This document shows positions 1 to 5,118 of a DNA stretch of 5,118 nucleotides, one piece after another. The translations under genes were made by a program, and so were the position numbers. How positions within the stretch are numbered: position 1 is the stretch's first letter; each line of letters starts with the position of its first letter. The notes under the pieces are model-generated. The model saw nothing but the letters and a program-made list of their open reading frames with translations, was not told where the DNA came from and searched no databases. The stretch is from an uncultured Eubacteriales bacterium (GTDB taxonomy: Bacteria; Bacillota; Clostridia; Christensenellales; Aristaeellaceae): NCBI GenBank assembly GCA_902782795.1, contig CACZOT010000425.1, positions 1 to 5,118 on the forward strand, read 5' to 3'.

Positions 1-221
1 AAGAAAAGACCGAGTTTGACGTCGTCCTGAAGGATGCCGGCTCTGAGAAGATCAAGGTCATCAAGGTCGTCCGCGAAGTCGTTTCCGGCCTCGGCCTCAA
101 GGAAGCCAAGGAGCTCGTCGACGGCGCCCCGAAGACCCTCAAGGAAGGCGTCTCCAAGGAAGATGCCGAGAAGATCAAGGCGCAGTTCGCCGAAGTCGGC
201 GCCACTGTCGAGATCAAGTAA
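1..221 (+). CDS. rplL: 50S ribosomal protein L7/L12, C-terminal part (5' end outside window)
   Basis: L7/L12 is the multicopy stalk protein of the large ribosomal subunit. Its C-terminal domain recruits and stimulates the translation GTPases EF-Tu, EF-G and IF2. The reading frame begins at base 3 and runs 72 codons to TAA at 219-221. It opens with the hinge/CTD junction EKTEFDVVL and contains the hallmark GLGLKEAKELVDGAPKTLKEG segment, ending in VGATVEIK. That covers essentially the whole C-terminal domain; about 50 N-terminal residues (dimerisation domain and hinge) lie upstream of the window. The segment before GLGL reads VREVVSGLGL. The E. coli protein (VRGATGLGL) and Bacillus-type proteins (VREITGLGL), quoted from memory, are one residue shorter there. 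A strong terminator follows 20 bases after the stop, so this is the last gene of its operon. Identification is near certain. Confidence 0.97.
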   Translation, partial: EKTEFDVVLKDAGSEKIKVIKVVREVVSGLGLKEAKELVDGAPKTLKEGVSKEDAEKIKAQFAEVGATVEIK

Positions 222-241
222 TCTCGCCTGAACGCTTCATC

Positions 242-280
242 AGTTCCGGCGCCCCGCATGGGGTGCCGGAACTTTTTTTT
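242..280 (+). terminator. Rho-independent terminator of the rplL operon
   Basis: A 14-bp stem (242-255 with 260-273) has one G-U wobble and a 4-base loop (GCAT, 256-259). It runs directly into eight T residues (273-280). The stem is GC-rich at its centre and starts 20 bases after the rplL stop. This is a textbook intrinsic terminator and separates the ribosomal protein operon from the MutS-like genes. Confidence 0.96.
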
Positions 281-348
281 ACGCGCGGGGGAGCGGAGAC
301 TCCGTCAAATGGGCGGCGTAAGGCGAAAGGGACGCGCTCCTCCCGCCG

Positions 349-377
349 TTGCGCCGGAGCAAGGGAGATGCTATAAT
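349..377 (+). promoter_or_regulatory. Sigma-A type promoter with extended -10, driving the MutS-like operon
   Basis: The -35 element is TTGCGC (349-354), a 17-base spacer follows, and the -10 is a consensus TATAAT (372-377) preceded by TG one base upstream (369-370), giving an extended -10 TGCTATAAT. Transcription would be expected to start around 383-386. That places the first base of the ATG at 386 at or next to the transcript start and leaves a leader of about 30 bases before the TTG at 416. The -35 matches consensus in only the first three bases; the extended -10 would compensate. Confidence 0.85.
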
Positions 378-400
378 AAACCCGTATGGCCTTGTGCAGT

Positions 401-407
401 AAGGAGG
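401..407 (+). promoter_or_regulatory. Shine-Dalgarno site that selects the TTG start at 416
   Basis: AAGGAGG is a near-perfect anti-16S match. It lies 8 bases upstream of an in-frame TTG (416-418). It is downstream of the ATG at 386, so it cannot serve that codon. Upstream of ATG 386 the only candidate is AAGGGAG at 361-367, which is 18 bases away and lies upstream of the -10 box, hence outside the predicted transcript. Confidence 0.88.
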
Positions 408-415
408 ACATCCCG

Positions 416-1960
416 TTGTATTACAGCTGCCTGTTCCCGGCGAAGGCGGACGAGCCCGCGCTCACGCGCGCCATGCCGGAATACTTTAAGGACCTCAACC
501 TGGACCAGATCACCGAAGGCGCCATGAGCGGCTTCGAGAAATTCGATCTGGCGCCGCATTATTACACACTGCTGCGGGACGAAAACACCGTGCGCTACCG
601 CCAGGACGCCATGCGCGACCTGGAGAAGGAGGAGGTCTTCGCGCGCGCGAAATCCTTCTGCGATACGGTCGTGGCCGTGAGCAGGCTCCTGCCCAAGCTG
701 CAATCCTCTCTCAAGGGCGAGGGCCCTCTGGCCAACAACGCCATGACCAAGGGCCAGTTCCTCAACGCGGCCGTGAAATACTGCGTCGCGCTGCAGGAGT
801 ACGCCGAGACCATCGGGCCCGCCGGGGCCGCGTCCCGCGCGCTGGGGGGCATGGCGGAGTACCTGAAGGAGCTCTTCGAGACCAGCGCCTGGAAGGAATT
901 CCTCGGCCACACCGTGCGCGTGCGCGAGGCGTTCGACCGGCAGAACTACTGCCTGCTCATCAAGAACAGCACCATCCGCCTGCGCAAATACGAGGGCCAG
1001 GAGGACGAGAGCGCCTACGTGCATCAGCTCTTCGACAAGTTCGCCCAGGGCGAGACCCAGGAGTACAAGCACACCGTCAACGAGGCCAACATCGCCTACC
1101 ACGTGGAAAGCGCCCTGCTGGACCAGCTCGTCAGGATGTACCCGGAGGAGTTCGCGGACCTGGGCAAGCTCTGCGAGGCGCACGCCGCCTTCCTCGACCC
1201 CACGGTGGAGCGCTTCGCCCTGGAGATGCAGTTCTACTTCTCCTATCTGAACTATATTGCGCCGGTGAAGAAAGCAGGACGCCTGTTCTGCTATCCCGAA
1301 TACGCCCGGGAGGGCCGCACCGAGGCCGCGGAGGCGTACGATCTCGCCCTGGCCCACAGCCGCCTGGGGCGGGAGATGCCCGTCACCAACGGCTTTTTCC
1401 TGGAGCCGCCGGAACGGGTCATCGTCGTGACCGGCCCCAACCAGGGCGGCAAGACCACCTTCGCGCGCTCCATCGGGCAGATGACGCACCTGGGCCGCCT
1501 GGGTCTGCCGGTGCCGGGGAGCATGGCGCGCCTGCGCCCCGTGACGGCGATCTTCACGCATTTCGAGAAGGAAGAGAACGTGGAGAACGGCGCGGGCAAG
1601 CTCATGGACGATCTCGTGCGCATCAAGCCCATGCTGGAAGGAGCGGACCGGGATTCCTTCTTCGTCATCAACGAGATCTTCGCCTCCACCACCCTGGACG
1701 ACGCCACGCGCATCAGCCGCCGCGTGATGGAAAAGCTCCTGGCCATCGGCGCGCAGGCGGTGTGGGTCACCTTCATCGACGGGATGGCCTCCTTCGGCCC
1801 GGAAACGGTCAGCATGATGAGCACCGTGGAGGAGGGCGGCGGCGACGAGCGCACCTTCCGCATCGTGCGCCGCGCGGCGGACGGCCTGGCCCACGCCATG
1901 ACCATCGCGCGCCGCCACGCGCTCACCTACGAACAGCTCATGGGGAGGCTCAAGGCATGA
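416..1960 (+). CDS. MutS-family ATPase A, no mismatch-recognition domain, atypical catalytic site
   Basis: This is a cytoplasmic DNA-repair-type ATPase of the MutS superfamily, 514 residues from the TTG start. The N-terminal part (about residues 1-290) is mostly helical and resembles the MutS core/lever region, including an RQDAMRDLEKEEVF stretch near residue 62. The C-terminal ATPase domain has a Walker A GPNQGGKTT at 340-348, a THFEKEE motif at 381-387, a GKL segment at 394-396, and a Walker B-like FFVINE ending at residue 420. Two positions are odd. The Walker B aspartate is Asn419, although Glu420 is kept. The switch histidine expected after the next strand (ATH in MutS) is replaced by Phe453 in VTFIDG. 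The mismatch-binding domain I, connector domain, Smr nuclease domain and C-terminal clamp-binding tail of other MutS proteins are absent. The ATG at 386 would add 10 residues, but promoter, SD and alignment with the neighbour favour TTG 416. The gene overlaps the next by 4 bases, implying translational coupling. Family assignment is firm; the biological role is unknown. Confidence 0.9.
   Translation: MYYSCLFPAKADEPALTRAMPEYFKDLNLDQITEGAMSGFEKFDLAPHYYTLLRDENTVRYRQDAMRDLEKEEVFARAKSFCDTVVAVSRLLPKLQSSLKGEGPLANNAMTKGQFLNAAVKYCVALQEYAETIGPAGAASRALGGMAEYLKELFETSAWKEFLGHTVRVREAFDRQNYCLLIKNSTIRLRKYEGQEDESAYVHQLFDKFAQGETQEYKHTVNEANIAYHVESALLDQLVRMYPEEFADLGKLCEAHAAFLDPTVERFALEMQFYFSYLNYIAPVKKAGRLFCYPEYAREGRTEAAEAYDLALAHSRLGREMPVTNGFFLEPPERVIVVTGPNQGGKTTFARSIGQMTHLGRLGLPVPGSMARLRPVTAIFTHFEKEENVENGAGKLMDDLVRIKPMLEGADRDSFFVINEIFASTTLDDATRISRRVMEKLLAIGAQAVWVTFIDGMASFGPETVSMMSTVEEGGGDERTFRIVRRAADGLAHAMTIARRHALTYEQLMGRLKA
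1942..1948 (+). promoter_or_regulatory. Ribosome binding site of the second MutS-like gene
   Basis: GGGGAGG lies inside the end of the first gene, 8 bases before ATG 1957. Together with the ATGA stop/start overlap it fixes the start of the second gene and supports coupled translation. Confidence 0.8.
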
Positions 1961-3429
1961 AAACGCATCTTCTCTATCGCGACGCGGACCTGCGCGTGCC
2001 CGAACAGCTCCCCTACGAGCGGGAGCTCCTCCTCAACGACCTGGAACTCAACGTCATCCTGGACGCCATGAGCCAGGGCGACGAGGCCATGCGCGACGCC
2101 TGCCGCGCGGTCCTGCTCGATCCCCTGGAGACGGAGGGGGAGATCCTCTACCGCCAGGAGGCCCTGAACGAGGCTATCGCCCAGCCCGCCTTCGCGCGGG
2201 AGATCTACGCCGTGGCCGTGGAGACCATCCGCCGACGCAGGACGGAGCACGTCTGGCTGCAATCCCAGATGAACGCCCTCTTCCGCGGCGCGGTGGAGAT
2301 CCTCCGCATGACCATGGAACAGCTCAAAAAGCTGCGCGCCCTGGCCGACGGCTATGAGGGCAAGGTGCGCTCCGAAGCCTTCAAAAACCTCGTGGCCATG
2401 CTCCGCGCGGAGCTCTCCGACGAATACTTCGCCCAGGTGAACGCCCATCTGGACGAGCTCGCCTTCAACGACGGCATGCTCATCAGCGCCCGCTTCGGCG
2501 AGAAGCTCCAGGGCGAAAAGTACACCATGCGCCGCCTGGAGAAGAAGGGCATGAAGCTCAAGTGGATGTTCGCGCCGTCCATCTCCATTTCCAGCAAGGA
2601 CGAGGACGGCCTGCGCGACCTGGAGCTGCGCAAAGGCCGTGTGATCAGCGAAAACGTGAACGTGCTGGCCCAGGCCACGGACCACGTGCTCTCCTTCTTC
2701 GCCGCCCTGCGCGACGAGATGGGCTTCTACGTGGGCTGCCTGAACCTCCGGGACCGTCTCGCCTCCGAAGGGCTGAGCGTATGCGTTCCCAAGGTCTCGC
2801 CGGAGCCCCTGCGGCGCGTGTACACGAATCTGTACGATATGAGCCTGCCGCTCATCGGCGTGAAGAACGTCGTCGGCAACGATCTGGACCAGCGCGGCCG
2901 GAGCCTCTACGTCATCACCGGCGCCAACCAGGGCGGCAAATCCACCTTCCTGCGCAGCCTCGGCCAATCCCAGCTCATGCTGCAGTGCGGCATGTTCGTG
3001 GCCGCCAATTCCTATACGGCCCACATCGTCCGCGGCGTCTACACCCACTTCCGCAAGGAGGAAGACGCTAAGATGGACAGCGGCAAGCTGGACGAGGAGC
3101 TCGAGCGCATGAGCCGCATCGCCCAGGCCCTGCGCCCCGGCGCGCTGGTGCTCTTCAACGAATCCTTCGCCGCCACCAACGAGCGCGAGGGCGCGGAGAT
3201 CGGCCGCCAGATCACCCAGGCGCTGCTGGACAGCGGCATGGAAGTCTTCACCGTGACCCACCTCTACGCCTTCTCCCGCCCCTATTGGGAGAAGCGCGAC
3301 GCCTACACCCTCTTCCTGCGCGCGCAGCGCCTCTCCGACGGCCAGCGCTCCTTCCGCCTCAGCGAGGGCGAGCCCGAGCGCACCGGCTACGGCGACGACG
3401 TCTACCGGCGGGTCTTCGGCGAGGAATAA
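1957..3429 (+). CDS. MutS-family ATPase B, no mismatch-recognition domain, partner of ATPase A
   Basis: This is the second MutS-superfamily ATPase of the operon, 490 residues. The N-terminal 300 residues are helical and charged and look like a MutS core/lever region, with an ILYRQEALNEA stretch at 63-73 matching the equivalent RQ motif of the upstream protein. The ATPase domain follows: Walker A GANQGGKST at 322-330, THFRKEE at 363-369, SGKLDEEL at 375-382, Walker B-like LVLFNE at 397-402, and switch histidine His435 in VTHLYAFS. It ends at about the GYGDDVYRRVFG segment, which resembles the SYGIQVAKLAG region closing MutS domain V, with no Smr or clamp-binding extension. As in its partner, the Walker B aspartate is Asn (401) and the glutamate (402) is kept; unlike its partner it retains the histidine. 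The start ATG overlaps the upstream stop (ATGA). An upstream in-frame ATG at 1762 is rejected because it lies deep in the first gene. The family call is firm. A heterodimer with the first protein is inferred from coupling and paralogy, and the substrate is unknown. Confidence 0.92.
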   Translation: MKTHLLYRDADLRVPEQLPYERELLLNDLELNVILDAMSQGDEAMRDACRAVLLDPLETEGEILYRQEALNEAIAQPAFAREIYAVAVETIRRRRTEHVWLQSQMNALFRGAVEILRMTMEQLKKLRALADGYEGKVRSEAFKNLVAMLRAELSDEYFAQVNAHLDELAFNDGMLISARFGEKLQGEKYTMRRLEKKGMKLKWMFAPSISISSKDEDGLRDLELRKGRVISENVNVLAQATDHVLSFFAALRDEMGFYVGCLNLRDRLASEGLSVCVPKVSPEPLRRVYTNLYDMSLPLIGVKNVVGNDLDQRGRSLYVITGANQGGKSTFLRSLGQSQLMLQCGMFVAANSYTAHIVRGVYTHFRKEEDAKMDSGKLDEELERMSRIAQALRPGALVLFNESFAATNEREGAEIGRQITQALLDSGMEVFTVTHLYAFSRPYWEKRDAYTLFLRAQRLSDGQRSFRLSEGEPERTGYGDDVYRRVFGEE

Positions 3430-3445
3430 TCCCTCCTTTGCACGC

Positions 3446-3515
3446 CGCGCCGGGCGCGGCCCTTCCGGGTCCGGAAAAAACGGACGGGGAAGGGGAGCGC
3501 CCGGCGCGTTTTTTT
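3446..3515 (+). terminator. Long-stem rho-independent terminator of the MutS-like operon
   Basis: A perfect 12-bp GC stem (3446-3457 with 3497-3508) is extended by 7 bp (3460-3466 with 3488-3494) and 5 bp (3469-3473 with 3481-3485). The three helices are separated by two 2x2 internal loops, and an A-rich loop (3474-3480) caps the structure. Seven T residues (3509-3515) follow directly. The total of 24 bp is unusually long. The opposite strand lacks a T-run after the hairpin, so it acts only rightward. It begins 16 bases after the second MutS-like stop. Confidence 0.94.
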
Positions 3516-3662
3516 CGCTGCGGCTTGCCAAACCCGCATTAAAATAATGGAAAGAGCAGCTCGGGAAAGTGGCTTTTTCCCCCCAAAGTAGGCGATTTTC
3601 GGAATAAATCCGGCAAGGTCCTTACCTGTTATTAAAAAAATTTCCTATAAAGTAAAAAACCC
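3516..3662. other. AT-rich intergenic spacer without a recognised gene
   Basis: No coding region, tRNA or known riboswitch is recognisable here. Composition shifts sharply to AT-rich with several A and T runs (for example around 3632-3643 and 3651-3659). Two weak inverted repeats can be drawn: GGGAAA/TTTCCC (3563-3568 with 3576-3581) and TGCGG/CCGCA at about 3519-3538. Both are too short to call. The A/T tracts just upstream of the next promoter could act as an UP element or bent DNA; that is inference only. Confidence 0.5.
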
Positions 3663-3691
3663 TTGCTATTTTTCACAAAAACTGATATGAT
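3663..3691 (+). promoter_or_regulatory. Sigma-A type promoter with extended -10, driving the sugar permease operon
   Basis: The -35 element TTGCTA (3663-3668, 4 of 6 consensus) is separated by 17 bases from -10 TATGAT (3686-3691, 5 of 6 consensus). TG at 3683-3684 forms an extended -10 TGATATGAT. The transcript should start near 3697-3699, just after the ATG at 3696, which argues against that codon as a start and gives a leader of about 60 bases. No clear catabolite-response (cre) operator was seen around it. Confidence 0.82.
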
Positions 3692-3744
3692 ATAGATGAC
3701 ATTTAGGCGCGAGTTGTCGGAAGGCACAGGCGTCAAAGAAATGT

Positions 3745-3749
3745 GGGGA
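3745..3749 (+). promoter_or_regulatory. Weak ribosome binding site for the LplB-like permease
   Basis: GGGGA lies 9 bases before ATG 3759. It is a modest Shine-Dalgarno match but the best placed one near the start. The alternative ATG at 3741 has only AAAGAA upstream, and ATG 3696 falls at or before the predicted transcript start. Confidence 0.5.
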
Positions 3750-3758
3750 TGCAGCGAC

Positions 3759-4727
3759 ATGAAAAAAGCACTTGCGGAGACCGTGAACCATTCTGCTGTC
3801 GTGAAACCGAGCGTTTGGACCCGGTTCAAAGATCAATTGGATCTTCAGCTCCTTGTTCTTCCCGGGATCATCCTGATCTTCATCTTCAGCTATCTGCCCA
3901 TGTACGGCCTGATCATGGCCTTCCAGGAATACCGCATGGGCGACTTCCCGGGCATGAGCCAGTGGGTGGGCTTCAAGCAGTTCCAGTATCTGGTCAAGGA
4001 TCCTGCCTTGCTTGTTGCCCTGCGCAACACACTTGGCATCAGTCTTCTCAAGCTCACGATCGGCTTTGTCTGCCCGGTCTTCTTCGCGGTCCTGCTCAAT
4101 GAGATCCGGAACGCGAGGGTCAAGAAGACCATCCAGACGGTTTCCTACCTGCCGCACTTCATCTCCTGGACGGTCTGCGCCATGTTGATGATGGACTTCC
4201 TCTCCGTCGACAACGGCGCATTCAACGAGTTCCTGATGAAGATCCACCTCACCAGCGCGCCCATTCCCTTCTTCCAGAACGCGAAGTACTTCTGGGGCAT
4301 GGCCCTGTTCACCGATATCTGGAAGGAAATCGGCTGGAACTCCATCATCTACATCTCGGCCATGGCCGGTGTGGACGCGGAGATGTACGAGGCCGCCGAC
4401 ATCGACGGCGCGACCAGGGTGCAGAAGATCTGGTACATCACCGTCATGGCGATCAAGCCGACGATCATCCTCCTGTTCATCATGAGCGTGGGCGGCATCC
4501 TGAACGCCAACTTCGACCAGATCATGATGCTGACCAAGAACATGGGCAACGCCATGCTCAAGGAGCGCGCCGACGTGATCGATACCTACATCTACCGCTA
4601 CGGCCTCGGCCAGTTCCGCGTCTCCTTTGCGACCGCGGCCGGCCTGGTAAAGGCGATCATCAACTTTGCCCTGCTCCTCGGCGCCAACAAGATCGCCGAC
4701 GTGGCCGGCGAGAACGCGCTGTTCTGA
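3759..4727 (+). CDS. Carbohydrate ABC transporter permease, LplB-like (CUT1 family)
   Basis: This is an inner-membrane subunit of a sugar or oligosaccharide ABC importer (MalF-type fold, LplB/COG4209-like), 322 residues from ATG 3759. A short basic cytoplasmic N-terminus (WTRFKDQ) precedes a first membrane segment at about 30-52. Others lie near 90-117, 127-149, 180-204, 233-250 and 292-312, giving six in all. The cytoplasmic EAA coupling loop, which contacts the ATPase, is intact at 211-234: EAADIDGATRVQKIW and then IKP. YLPHFISW (130-137) and DNGAFNEF (151-158) look like typical LplB-family segments. It is the first gene after the extended -10 promoter and lies 26 bases upstream of the second permease. 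Systems of this type in Bacillota commonly have a downstream lipoprotein solute-binding protein and borrow a shared MsmX-type ATPase; neither is visible here. The sugar cannot be predicted from the permease alone. A longer start at 3696 is judged wrong because of the promoter position. Confidence 0.94.
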   Translation: MKKALAETVNHSAVVKPSVWTRFKDQLDLQLLVLPGIILIFIFSYLPMYGLIMAFQEYRMGDFPGMSQWVGFKQFQYLVKDPALLVALRNTLGISLLKLTIGFVCPVFFAVLLNEIRNARVKKTIQTVSYLPHFISWTVCAMLMMDFLSVDNGAFNEFLMKIHLTSAPIPFFQNAKYFWGMALFTDIWKEIGWNSIIYISAMAGVDAEMYEAADIDGATRVQKIWYITVMAIKPTIILLFIMSVGGILNANFDQIMMLTKNMGNAMLKERADVIDTYIYRYGLGQFRVSFATAAGLVKAIINFALLLGANKIADVAGENALF

Positions 4728-4738
4728 TTTGAGCGGAA

Positions 4739-4745
4739 AGAGAGG
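4739..4745 (+). promoter_or_regulatory. Ribosome binding site of the YtcP-like permease
   Basis: AGAGAGG in the short intergenic gap sits 8 bases before ATG 4754 and supports that start codon. Confidence 0.75.
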
Positions 4746-4753
4746 CAAGAGAC

Positions 4754-5118
4754 ATGAACGCAGGTGTGAGTGTTTCCCATAAGAACAATCGGATCAAACC
4801 CAAGAAGGTCGCCAGCGATTATGTGCTGTCCATCGTCCTGGTCGTGGTTATGGTGCTGGTCTTCGTGGCCACGCTGTACCCCTTCCTCAACTCCCTGGCC
4901 GTTTCCCTGAACCAGGCGAACGATACCACCCTAGGCGGCATCACCATTTACCCGCGTAAATTCACGCTGGAAAACTACAAGAACATCATGAAGAACCCGA
5001 CCATCTGGCGCGCTTACGGCATCACGCTGGCCCGCACCTTCGTGGGCACGGCCTGCGGCCTGCTCATCACCGGCGCGCTGGCCTTCGGCCTTTCCAGAAA
5101 GGGCCTGCTCTGGCGTCG
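4754..5118 (+). CDS. Carbohydrate ABC transporter permease, YtcP-like (CUT1 family), 3' end outside window
   Basis: This is the second permease half of the same importer (MalG-type, COG0395/YtcP-like). The first 121 codons are present, out of the roughly 290-300 usual for the family. A basic cytoplasmic start (HKNNRIKPKK, residues 9-18) precedes membrane segment 1 at about 23-46, including VVVMVLVFVATLYPFLNSLA. A periplasmic stretch follows with the family-typical ITIYPRKFTLENYKNIM (63-79), and a second membrane segment lies at about 92-113 (FVGTACGLLITGALAFGLS). The EAA loop lies beyond the window edge. The gene starts 26 bases after the LplB-like stop with a good SD and no intervening promoter or terminator, so the two permeases are co-transcribed and should heterodimerise. 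The reading frame is open to the last base, so truncation is due to the window only. Confidence 0.93.
   Translation, partial: MNAGVSVSHKNNRIKPKKVASDYVLSIVLVVVMVLVFVATLYPFLNSLAVSLNQANDTTLGGITIYPRKFTLENYKNIMKNPTIWRAYGITLARTFVGTACGLLITGALAFGLSRKGLLWR

Noticed and set aside
285..346. Imperfect inverted repeat (285-295 with 335-346) and small palindrome CGGAGACTCCG (294-304) upstream of the first promoter
   Set aside because: Short, with a bulge, in GC-rich sequence where chance pairing is common. There is not enough support to call an operator or RNA element.
371..1918. 515-codon open frame on the - strand opposite the first MutS-like gene
   Set aside because: Its translation is low-complexity, rich in Ala, Gly, Val, His and Arg with no domain. 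It mirrors the GC-rich codon use of the real + strand gene, whose Walker motifs are clear.
1762..1956. Upstream extension of the second MutS-like gene to ATG 1762
   Set aside because: The extra 65 residues are arginine/glycine-rich out-of-frame readthrough of the first gene. ATG 1957 has a well placed SD and the stop/start overlap.
1927..3531. 534-codon open frame on the - strand opposite the second MutS-like gene
   Set aside because: Same pattern of biased, motif-free translation. It also runs through the + strand terminator hairpin, so it is a shadow frame.
3646..3651. TATAAA as an additional -10 box in the permease upstream region
   Set aside because: No acceptable -35 at 16-18 bases upstream; the 3663-3691 promoter is much better.
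3696..3758. ATG 3696 or ATG 3741 as start of the LplB-like permease
   Set aside because: ATG 3696 lies 5 bases after the -10 box, at or before the predicted transcript start. ATG 3741 lacks a good SD. MKKAL at 3759 followed by a basic stretch fits a permease N-terminus.
3666..4748. 360-codon open frame on the - strand opposite the LplB-like permease
   Set aside because: The translation is His/Asp/Gly-rich with no recognisable fold, while the + strand frame has six membrane segments and an EAA loop.

Overview
The window reads as a high-GC member of the Bacillota, most likely class Clostridia. The evidence is a clostridial-type ribosomal protein L7/L12, strong purine-rich Shine-Dalgarno sites, sigma-A promoters with extended -10 boxes, a tandem pair of MutS-like ATPases, and a LplB/YtcP-type sugar permease pair. 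The class assignment is inference; species cannot be read from this sequence. Coding regions are strongly GC-rich at third positions, while the 3516-3700 spacer is clearly AT-rich. All genes are on the + strand.

Layout. (1) Positions 1-221 hold the last 72 codons of rplL, followed at once by a very clear intrinsic terminator (242-280). The next gene is not rpoB, so this ribosomal protein operon ends here. (2) A sigma-A type promoter (349-377) drives a two-gene operon of MutS-family ATPases (416-1960 and 1957-3429), coupled by an ATGA overlap and closed by a 24-bp-stem terminator (3446-3515). Both proteins keep the MutS core/lever region and the C-terminal ATPase domain but have no N-terminal mismatch-recognition domain. 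Their active sites differ in a complementary way. The first gene most likely starts at TTG 416, not ATG 386. (3) An AT-rich spacer carries a second extended -10 promoter (3663-3691). It leads into a carbohydrate ABC transporter operon: a complete LplB-like permease (3759-4727), then a YtcP-like permease (from 4754) that is cut by the window end.

How they work together. The two MutS-like proteins are probably co-translated partners, plausibly a heterodimer acting on DNA in the cytoplasm. Their exact job is unknown and they form the most interesting unit here. The two permeases should together form the membrane channel of a CUT1 sugar importer. No solute-binding protein or ATPase is inside the window. 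I see no mobile element, CRISPR array, tRNA or rRNA.
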